Shown piece after piece: positions 57,944 to 64,000 of a DNA stretch of 64,000 nt (position 1 is its first letter; each line of letters begins with the position of its first letter). The DNA lies in assembly GCA_905214325.1 (NCBI GenBank), contig CAJMLT010000001.1:1-64000 (forward strand), written 5' to 3'. Both the position numbers and the translations under genes were made by a program. The DNA comes from an uncultured bacterium (GTDB taxonomy: Bacteria; Actinomycetota; Coriobacteriia; Coriobacteriales; Eggerthellaceae). The notes beneath the pieces are model-generated. The model was not told where the DNA came from. It was given only the letters and a program-made list of their open reading frames with translations, and made no database searches.

Positions 57944-58864
57944 TCAGTCGCCCAGTGTGTCGATATCGTAGGGTGTAGCCTGATACACGTAGTAATTGAG
58001 CCAATTCGTGTAGATGAGCTGTGCTGCTGCGCGCCAGTTCGACACGGGGGTTTTGGTGGGATCGTCATCGGGGAAGTAGTGCTTGGGCAGCGCGGGTTCG
58101 ATGCCCTTTTCCACGTCGCGGAAGTATTCGCCCGCCAGCGTGTCGGTGTCGTATTCGGGATGACCGAACACGAAGAAGTGACGGCTGTCGGTGCTTTTCG
58201 CGATGAAGACCCCGGCTTCGTCCGATACGGCGATCAACTCCAGATTCTGGTTGGCGGCTATATCGCCTGCGTGTACTTCGGTGTTGCGCGAATGGGGCGC
58301 ATAGACGAAGTCATCCAGCCCACGCACCAAAGGAGAGCTGGGTTTCAGGATGTGGTGCTTGAACACGCCCGACATTTTTTCCGATAGGGCGTATTTGGGT
58401 ACGCCGTAATGGTAGTAGATACCCGCTTGGGCTCCCCAGCAGATGTAGAAGGTGGAAAAGACATTCGTTTTGGCCCAGTCCATGATTTCGCACAATTCGG
58501 GCCAGTAGTCCACATCTTCGAACTCGAAGCGCTCCACTGGCGCACCGGTGATGATCATGCCGTCGTAGCGCTTGTCGCGGATATCGTCGAGTCCGACATA
58601 GAAGGATTCGAGATGCTGTGCGGGAACATGGGTGGCACGGTGGCTCACCGTTTGCAGCAGATCGATTTCGATCTGTAGGGGCGTGTTGGAAAGCTTGCGC
58701 AGGATCTGCGTTTCCGTTTCGATCTTCGTCGGCATCAGGTTGAGCATCAGCACGCGCAAAGGGCGGATGTCCTGATGCATGGCGCGATGCTCGGTCATGA
58801 CGAAGATATTCTCACTTTCCAGAACACCGGTGGCGGGTAGCGTATCGGGGATGCGGATGGGCAT
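57944..58864 (-). CDS. metA: Homoserine O-acetyltransferase (MetA family)
   Basis: 306 residues from the ATG at 58864 after AAGGAGA. The HTS/MetA fold is complete, with nucleophile Cys142 in YICWGAQAG and the FGHPEYD His. Position 111 is Glu (ITGAPVE), the residue that selects acetyl-CoA rather than succinyl-CoA (Gly111) in characterised MetA enzymes, so the product should be O-acetylhomoserine. It is divergent from metY, whose enzyme uses exactly this substrate, with a shared 138-bp control region. It has no paralogue in the window. Confidence 0.95.
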   Translation of the reverse strand: MPIRIPDTLPATGVLESENIFVMTEHRAMHQDIRPLRVLMLNLMPTKIETETQILRKLSNTPLQIEIDLLQTVSHRATHVPAQHLESFYVGLDDIRDKRYDGMIITGAPVERFEFEDVDYWPELCEIMDWAKTNVFSTFYICWGAQAGIYYHYGVPKYALSEKMSGVFKHHILKPSSPLVRGLDDFVYAPHSRNTEVHAGDIAANQNLELIAVSDEAGVFIAKSTDSRHFFVFGHPEYDTDTLAGEYFRDVEKGIEPALPKHYFPDDDPTKTPVSNWRAAAQLIYTNWLNYYVYQATPYDIDTLGD

Positions 58865-58951
58865 GGTCTCTCCTTCGATGACTATTCCGAGCTTACCGTC
58901 TAGCTTAAACCATATTTTCGTTATTCGAAACAACCGTAAACGGTGAGCGCG

Positions 58952-58957
58952 TATAAT
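58952..58957 (+). promoter_or_regulatory. -10 element of metY
   Basis: A perfect TATAAT 45 bp before the metY start, without a convincing -35. The intergenic region (58865-59002) serves the divergent metA as well. I see no SAM or other known methionine riboswitch here. Confidence 0.5.
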
Positions 58958-59002
58958 GACGGAACAGGATATAACGATCAAACCGCAATCCTAAGGAGCA
59001 CC

Positions 59003-60280
59003 ATGACCTACATCGGAACGAAGTGCGTTCAAGCCGGGTATCAACCGGAAAGCGGTGAGCCCCGTCAGGTTCCCATCATCCAATCGACGACCTTCAGATA
59101 CGATACGTCGGAACACATGGGCAAGCTGTTCGATCTCGAAGAATCGGGATATTTCTATACCCGTCTACAGAACCCCACCAACGATGCCGTTGCGGCGAAA
59201 ATCGCCGAACTCGAAGGTGGTACGGCGGCTATGCTGACATCTTCGGGGCAGGCGGCTAACTTCTTCGCGGTGTTCAACATAGCGGGCTGCGGTGATCACG
59301 TCGTCGCCTCTTCGGCCATTTACGGCGGGACCTTCAATCTGTTCGCCCATACCATGGCGCGTATGGGCCTGGAAACAACCTTCGTCGCTCCCGATTGCAC
59401 GGATGAGGAATTGGCTGCGGCGTTTCGTCCCAACACCAAAGCGGTTTTCGGGGAGACCATCGCCAACCCCGCCCTGACGGTGCTCGATATCGAGCGTTTT
59501 GCTGCTGCGGCGCACGAACACGGCGTGCCGCTTATCGTGGATAATACGTTCCCCACGCCCATCAATTGCCGTCCTTTCGAATGGGGCGCCGATATCGTCA
59601 CCCATTCCACGACCAAGTATATGGACGGGCACGGTGCCGCGGTCGGTGGCTGCATCGTGGATTCCGGTACGTTCGACTGGACGCGCTACCCCGATAAATT
59701 CCCCGGCTTGTGCACTCCCGATGAAACGTATCACGGTGTCACCTATACGCAGCGTTTCGGTTTGGAAGGGGCCTACATAACGAAGGCGACCTCGCAGCTC
59801 ATGCGAGATTTCGGTTCCATCCAGTCGCCCCAGAACGCCTTTTTACTCAACTTCGGTTTGGAAGATTTGCACCTACGTATGCCTCAGCATTGTAAAAACG
59901 GTCAAGCGCTTGCCGAATACGTGAGCGCACATCCCAAGGTTTCCTGGGTCCGCTATTGCGGTCTACCCGGTGATGACTGCTACGAATTGGCACGGAAGTA
60001 TCTTCCGAACGGATCGTGTGGCGTGGTGAGTTTCGGTGTCGCCGGGGGCCGAGAAGGGGCGCAGCGTTTCATGTCGCAGTTGAAGCTGGCGCAGATCGCC
60101 ACCCATGTGGCCGATGCGCGCACGTGCGTGCTTCATCCTGCCGAAGCCACCCATCGTCAGATGAACGATGAGGAGTTGCGTGCTGCCGGCATCAGCCCCG
60201 ATCTGATTCGGTTCTCCTGTGGTATCGAGGACACGCAGGATATCATCGCCGACGTGGAGCAGGCTCTTGCCGCCGTATAG
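59003..60280 (+). CDS. metY: O-acetylhomoserine aminocarboxypropyltransferase
   Basis: 425 residues from the ATG at 59003 after AAGGAG. A Cys/Met metabolism PLP enzyme: SGYFYTRLQNPTNDAVAAKIAELEGG, SSGQAANFF, the PLP phosphate loop, and Schiff-base Lys205 in HSTTKYMDGHG. The insertion around TRYPDKFPGL and TYHGVTY is characteristic of the MetY branch rather than cystathionine gamma-synthase. It should combine O-acetylhomoserine with sulfide to give homocysteine, matching the Glu111 MetA next door and implying direct sulfhydrylation. Confidence 0.94.
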   Translation: MTYIGTKCVQAGYQPESGEPRQVPIIQSTTFRYDTSEHMGKLFDLEESGYFYTRLQNPTNDAVAAKIAELEGGTAAMLTSSGQAANFFAVFNIAGCGDHVVASSAIYGGTFNLFAHTMARMGLETTFVAPDCTDEELAAAFRPNTKAVFGETIANPALTVLDIERFAAAAHEHGVPLIVDNTFPTPINCRPFEWGADIVTHSTTKYMDGHGAAVGGCIVDSGTFDWTRYPDKFPGLCTPDETYHGVTYTQRFGLEGAYITKATSQLMRDFGSIQSPQNAFLLNFGLEDLHLRMPQHCKNGQALAEYVSAHPKVSWVRYCGLPGDDCYELARKYLPNGSCGVVSFGVAGGREGAQRFMSQLKLAQIATHVADARTCVLHPAEATHRQMNDEELRAAGISPDLIRFSCGIEDTQDIIADVEQALAAV

Positions 60281-60330
60281 GTTCATGCGGATGTTTTCGT
60301 ATTCCTGTAACCGTCGGGAAGGGTGATCCC

Positions 60331-61488
60331 ATGAATACCGAACGTCTTATGACGACGTTTCTCGATCTGGTGAAGATCGATTCGCCGTCGCACCATGAAG
60401 CGGGTGTGGCGGCTTATTGCGAAGGGGCGCTTTCCGCGCTTGGCTTCGAGGTGTGCTATGACGATTCGGCTTCCGAAACGGGCTCGGATACCGGTAACCT
60501 CATCGCACGGCTGGAGGGTGACTCCCGCGAGACTCTCGTGCTCTCCTCGCACATGGACTGCGTCGAGCCGTGTCGTGGTGTTGAGCCTCATATCGAAGGA
60601 GGCATCATCACTTCGATGGGGGATACCGTATTGGGCTCCGATGACAAGGCGGGTATAGCGGCGATTCTGGAAGCGGTGCGCACCGTTGTCGCCGGCGGGC
60701 GTCCCCGACCTACCCTTATCGTCGTGTTCACCACCTGCGAAGAGATGAGCTGCGTAGGAGCGAAGTGTCTCGATGTCGCCCGCTTGGGCCTGGCGGAGTC
60801 GGGTGGTGAAAGGGAGACGGGATCGGCTCCATCGGATCCCGTCGCCTGTGTCGTGTTCGATGCCGATGGAGCACCGGGGAGCATCATTCTGGGGTCTCCC
60901 TATCACTATACGTTTTGCGCCCGCATCACGGGACGTGCGGCCCATGCCGGAGTGGAGCCGGAGACGGGTGTTTCGGCGATAGAGGTGGCTGCCCGCGCTA
61001 TCGATACCGTGACGTGGGGACGCTTGGACGAGTGTACGACGGCGAATGTCGGCCTTATCGAAGGTGGACGGGAGGTCAATATCGTGGCTCCGGAGTGCGT
61101 TGTTCGGGGCGAGTGTCGCTCTCTCTACGGTGATCGGGCAGAAGAGGTGCGGGAATGCATCTCGGCGACATTCGCGACTGCAGCCGATGAGGCGGGAGCC
61201 GAAGTTGCCATGGAGTGGCGTTTGGATTATCCGGGCATTCTCTATGAGACCACCGATCCTTTGATTTCCCGCTTGGCGCAGGCCGCCGAAGATGTCGGCC
61301 TTCCTGTTTCCTATTGCATTTCCGGCGGTGGAGCCGATGCCAATGTGTTCGCAGCCAAAGGGCTTAAGCCGGTGACGTTGGGGATAGGTATGACCAATTT
61401 CCATTCGGTCGACGAACATATCGCCGTCGAGGATTTGGAGAATGCGGCACGTTTCGCCGAGGCGATCATCGAGCGGTGGCGTGATTGA
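60331..61488 (+). CDS. M20-family peptidase (PepT-like)
   Basis: 385 residues, 50 bp after metY. The zinc site is intact: SSHMDCVEP, LGSDDKAGIAAILEA, TTCEEMSCVGA, VFDADG and the C-terminal FHSVDEHI. The lid domain shows GRAAHAGVEPETGVSAIEVAARAI. Overall plan matches PepT-like tripeptidase or related M20 aminoacylases. The substrate is probably a small peptide or an N-acyl amino acid in the cytoplasm. It may be co-transcribed with metY and with the downstream deacylase gene, whose start lies 3 bp past this stop. Confidence 0.9.
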   Translation: MNTERLMTTFLDLVKIDSPSHHEAGVAAYCEGALSALGFEVCYDDSASETGSDTGNLIARLEGDSRETLVLSSHMDCVEPCRGVEPHIEGGIITSMGDTVLGSDDKAGIAAILEAVRTVVAGGRPRPTLIVVFTTCEEMSCVGAKCLDVARLGLAESGGERETGSAPSDPVACVVFDADGAPGSIILGSPYHYTFCARITGRAAHAGVEPETGVSAIEVAARAIDTVTWGRLDECTTANVGLIEGGREVNIVAPECVVRGECRSLYGDRAEEVRECISATFATAADEAGAEVAMEWRLDYPGILYETTDPLISRLAQAAEDVGLPVSYCISGGGADANVFAAKGLKPVTLGIGMTNFHSVDEHIAVEDLENAARFAEAIIERWRD

Positions 61489-61490
61489 TC

Positions 61491-61985
61491 ATGGCGTCGC
61501 GTGTGCATACGGCAGGCGGCGGGAAAACCAATGCGATGCGGGAATTGGATAGGGCGAACGTAGCTTACGAGTCTCACGTCTTCGAGCGCCCCGAGGCTTT
61601 GAGTGGAGTGGAGGTTGCTCGGACGTTGGGGCAGGATCCGCAGCACGTTTTCAAAACCTTGGTCACCGTGGGGAAAAGCGGTGAGCATTATGTGTTCATG
61701 GTTCCGGTTGCCGAAGAGCTCGATCTCAAAAAAGCGGCGGCGGTTGTGGGGGAGAAGGCTCTCCATATGGTCAAATCAAAGGAATTGTTGGGTCTGACCG
61801 GTTATGTGCACGGTGGTTGTTCGCCTTTGGGTATGAAGAAGCGCTTCACCACCACCATCGATGAGACGGCCGAGCTGTTCGACACCATCATCTTTTCGGG
61901 GGGCCGCATAGGAACCCAGATAGAGACGGCACCGGAATCTCTTTTTTCCGTCATGCCCGTCAACAGTGCCGATCTGGTGGTGTGA
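61491..61985 (+). CDS. ybaK: YbaK/EbsC-type Cys-tRNA(Pro) deacylase
   Basis: 164 residues from the ATG at 61491; a TTG at 61485 overlapping the previous gene is possible. The YbaK domain is clear: KTLVTVGKSGEHYVFMVPV, LDLKKAAAVVGEK, and LTGYVHGGCSPLGMKKRF, the signature of the Cys-tRNA(Pro) editing group. It should hydrolyse mischarged Cys-tRNA(Pro). Coupling with the M20 peptidase is probably positional. Confidence 0.93.
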   Translation: MASRVHTAGGGKTNAMRELDRANVAYESHVFERPEALSGVEVARTLGQDPQHVFKTLVTVGKSGEHYVFMVPVAEELDLKKAAAVVGEKALHMVKSKELLGLTGYVHGGCSPLGMKKRFTTTIDETAELFDTIIFSGGRIGTQIETAPESLFSVMPVNSADLVV

Positions 61986-62140
61986 TATCACGTTTGGCGT
62001 ATGCACCTACTCGTGGTTTTGCCGAGTTGGAGCCTATGAAACAGACGGTAAGAGCACCTACCGCAACAAGGTCGGTTGAGCAGCGCTCACTCGTGCTCGA
62101 TCGAGTAAGGGCCTGCAATGCCCGATGTCCATCTGTGCCG

Positions 62141-62162
62141 CGTCCCTTCGGAAGAAGGGACG
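62141..62162 (-). terminator. Hairpin after the UspA gene
   Basis: A perfect 9-bp stem CGTCCCTTC / GAAGGGACG with a 4-nt loop lies 17 bp past the stop codon of the minus-strand gene. No T-tract is present. Confidence 0.45.
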
Positions 62163-62178
62163 AAAGATGCGAAAACGC

Positions 62179-62655
62179 CTATTTTACGGTCATGACCGGA
62201 ATATCAACCGAGCGCAAAACTCCATGACTTACGCTGCCCAGCAGTCCGCGGAACGCACCCAACCCGCGACGGCCCATGACGATGAGGTCGCATTTCGCGT
62301 TTTCGGCATACTCGGTGATACCGTGAACGGGAGAAGGATGTGACACGATGTCGTAGATGACGCGATCCTCGGGAAGACCGTCTAGCGTGTCGCCTATGTT
62401 CTCCATCATTTCGTCGCGGATGGCCTGGATGGAATCCTTGAAGGCACCCTCATAGTTTTCGTAGTTGATGTAGGCCGAGGTGGAACCGGTGAGAGGGTCG
62501 CTGTCGGCAAGGGTGGGGACGATATTGGGGGGAACCACATTGAGCACACACACCATGGTGTCATCATGGTCGAGGGCGAGCTCCTTCGCCGTGCGCAGTG
62601 CGCTTTTGGCGTGTTCCGAATTGTCATAAGGTACGAGAATCTTTTGATGGTACAT
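62179..62655 (-). CDS. Universal stress protein (UspA family)
   Basis: 158 residues, with GAGGAG upstream of the ATG. The nucleotide-binding form is indicated by ILVPYDNSEHAKSAL and the loop LIVMGRRGLGAFRGLLGSVSHGVLRSVDIPVMTVK, matching GX2GX9G(S/T). It should bind ATP in the cytoplasm as a dimer. It lies 27 bp downstream of the sensor kinase in the same direction, and may be part of that transcript. Confidence 0.93.
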   Translation of the reverse strand: MYHQKILVPYDNSEHAKSALRTAKELALDHDDTMVCVLNVVPPNIVPTLADSDPLTGSTSAYINYENYEGAFKDSIQAIRDEMMENIGDTLDGLPEDRVIYDIVSHPSPVHGITEYAENAKCDLIVMGRRGLGAFRGLLGSVSHGVLRSVDIPVMTVK

Positions 62656-62682
62656 GAGAACTCCTCTTCTCGGATGGCTTCA

Positions 62683-64000
62683 TTATACGCGAGTCGAGCC
62701 GATATGTTTGCGCCCTTGTTTTTCGCTCGCCAGGGGGATGCGGACGGCAAACGTGGATCCGGTGCCCGGCTGGCTTTCCAGACTCAGGCTTCCACCGGCG
62801 CTCTCCACGAGGTTTCGTGCCACGGACAACCCCAAGCCCGTTCCTTGCGGATGGTTGATGCGAGTGGTGTCGACGCGGTAGAAGCGTTCGAAAATGCGTT
62901 TCTGGTCGCTCTTGGAAATGCCGCAACCGGTGTCGGATATGAGTATGACCACGTCCGAGCCATTGGTGATGAGGGCTATGTCGATCCGTCCCTCGTGGGT
63001 GTAGCTGATGGCGTTGCCCAGCAGATTGTTCATGACGGCAAGCAGGTCATCGCCTGGCATGGTCACGCGGGCGGATTTCGCCTCTTGGCTACAACGCACG
63101 TTTACGGCCAGATTCTTTTCATGGGCAAGGGGCTCCTGAAGGTCGACGGATTGCTCCACGATGTGGGAAGCAATACAGATACCCGCAGTGCGATCACCGC
63201 CGATGAGCGCGTTGCTTTTCGTGGTGTCGTTGGCATTTCGGGTGGTGCTCAGCATATTGCGTACCAGTTTCTCGAGATGGTCACTGGTGGCCTCTATGCG
63301 TTCTGCGAAATCTTCCACCTTGTCCGTTTTGCCCCGCCTGACGGCGATGACGATGGATTCCGCCAGGAGCTTTATGCTTGCGATGGGGGTTTTCATCTCA
63401 TGGCTGGAATTGGCCATGAAGCTGGTCAGCATGCGTTCGACGCGTTCCGCCGAATTGAGGGCGGCGCTATAACTCCAGTAGCTCAAAAGGCATGCTAGAA
63501 GCAGACTGGTGAGTAAAAGGCCGAAGCCGAATACCTGCGTGCTGGCCACCCGGTCGGACATGGTGGACAAGGGCTCGCTTACCACCAGTTGCACGGTGGT
63601 GCCGTTGAAGGTGACGGGCTGCTCGACCGAGAGCACTTCTTCGCTCGAACTATCGAAGGCTTGGACTTCCTGGGTGACGGAGTCCGTGTCGCTTGTCACG
63701 GTGACATCTTCCGTGAGGGTTGACCCGAAGGAGAAGGGATTGAAGTGGGTTACCTGCGATCGGTCCTTTTGGGTACTGCTGTAGGTTTGTGCGCCGCGAT
63801 CGGAATAGGCGATCGATGAACCGTCGTTATCGCGTAGCTCGATGATGTAGGGAGTTGTTTCGCTCAGGCGATCCAATAGGGCCGCAACGGAGTCGTTCGT
63901 GGATGCCTCGATGCTCACTTTGACGCTGTGGGTAAACGTCTCCATGTCGCGATGGTGATTGTCTTCGGTTGCGTTGGTGACCGTGATGAAAAGGGTCCAA
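62683..64000 (-). CDS. Sensor histidine kinase, 5' end beyond the window
   Basis: The open frame runs uninterrupted to the window edge, so the ATG at 63945 is probably internal; residues before it (WTLFITVTNATEDNHHRD) look like the end of a first membrane helix and the start of an extracellular domain. The visible part has that domain, a second membrane helix (VFGFGLLLTSLLLACLLSYW), a HisKA domain with SSHEMKTPIASIKLL, and a HATPase with NNLLGNAISYT, SDTGCGIS, IFERFYRV and GTGLGLSVARNL. It should autophosphorylate on His and signal to a response regulator, most likely encoded just outside the window. Confidence 0.92.
   Translation of the reverse strand, partial: WTLFITVTNATEDNHHRDMETFTHSVKVSIEASTNDSVAALLDRLSETTPYIIELRDNDGSSIAYSDRGAQTYSSTQKDRSQVTHFNPFSFGSTLTEDVTVTSDTDSVTQEVQAFDSSSEEVLSVEQPVTFNGTTVQLVVSEPLSTMSDRVASTQVFGFGLLLTSLLLACLLSYWSYSAALNSAERVERMLTSFMANSSHEMKTPIASIKLLAESIVIAVRRGKTDKVEDFAERIEATSDHLEKLVRNMLSTTRNANDTTKSNALIGGDRTAGICIASHIVEQSVDLQEPLAHEKNLAVNVRCSQEAKSARVTMPGDDLLAVMNNLLGNAISYTHEGRIDIALITNGSDVVILISDTGCGISKSDQKRIFERFYRVDTTRINHPQGTGLGLSVARNLVESAGGSLSLESQPGTGSTFAVRIPLASEKQGRKHIGSTRV

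Overview
The window looks like chromosomal DNA of an anaerobic, high-GC, Gram-positive actinomycete of the class Coriobacteriia, most likely Eggerthellales. I infer this from the gene content: many CaiB-type CoA-transferases, acyl-CoA dehydrogenases and ETF genes, OFA-type transporters in tandem, YhgE/Pip membrane proteins, an LCP protein, a MurT-GatD fusion, and a regulator with a LuxR-type C-terminus. No rRNA, tRNA, CRISPR array, phage or insertion sequence was recognised. No species can be named from the sequence alone.

Layout. 0-3.4 kb: a polysaccharide deacetylase, a CarD-type regulator and a desulfoferrodoxin-like protein, all on the minus strand. 3.4-13 kb: a catabolic island with a crotonase-fold protein, a CaiB-type CoA-transferase, an iron-sulfur flavoprotein, an acyl-CoA dehydrogenase, a 77-residue membrane protein and two tandem OFA-family MFS transporters. 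13-19 kb: two overlapping YhgE/Pip export-type membrane proteins and a TetR regulator. 19-30 kb: an old-yellow-enzyme/2,4-dienoyl-CoA-reductase-like flavoprotein, a second acyl-CoA dehydrogenase, and an operon etfB-etfA-ACAD-etfB-etfA-etfD ending in a membrane Fe-S/cytochrome-b protein that could pass electrons between ETF and menaquinone. 30-46 kb: Nudix and metallo-beta-lactamase enzymes, another MFS transporter, LysR and unusual two-HTH regulators, a second CaiB-type transferase, CstA, and a divergent acyl-CoA ligase / CoA-transferase pair. 46-64 kb: mostly housekeeping genes: MurT-GatD, LCP, RlmH, MMPL exporter and partner, LysA, homoserine dehydrogenase, MetA, MetY, an M20 peptidase, YbaK, UspA, and a sensor kinase cut by the window edge.

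How the parts may work together. An imported carboxylate is activated with CoA (CaiB-type transferases; AMP-forming ligase; CoA-transferase) and modified by the crotonase and dienoyl-reductase-like enzymes. It is then oxidised or reduced by acyl-CoA dehydrogenases that exchange electrons through ETF and EtfD with the quinone pool. The substrate is not identifiable; carnitine-like, bile-acid-like, phenylpropanoid and other enoate pathways share this tool set.

The most interesting unreported signal I see is a shared operator, TGGTCA-N12-TGACCA and close variants. It occurs four times, only in the intergenic regions in front of the 4.8 kb CaiB gene (twice) and each OFA transporter. At the two transporters it lies exactly 4 nt upstream of a -35-like hexamer. 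The same genes, with the crotonase, the dienoyl-reductase-like gene and its neighbouring dehydrogenase, have unusually biased codons typical of very high expression.
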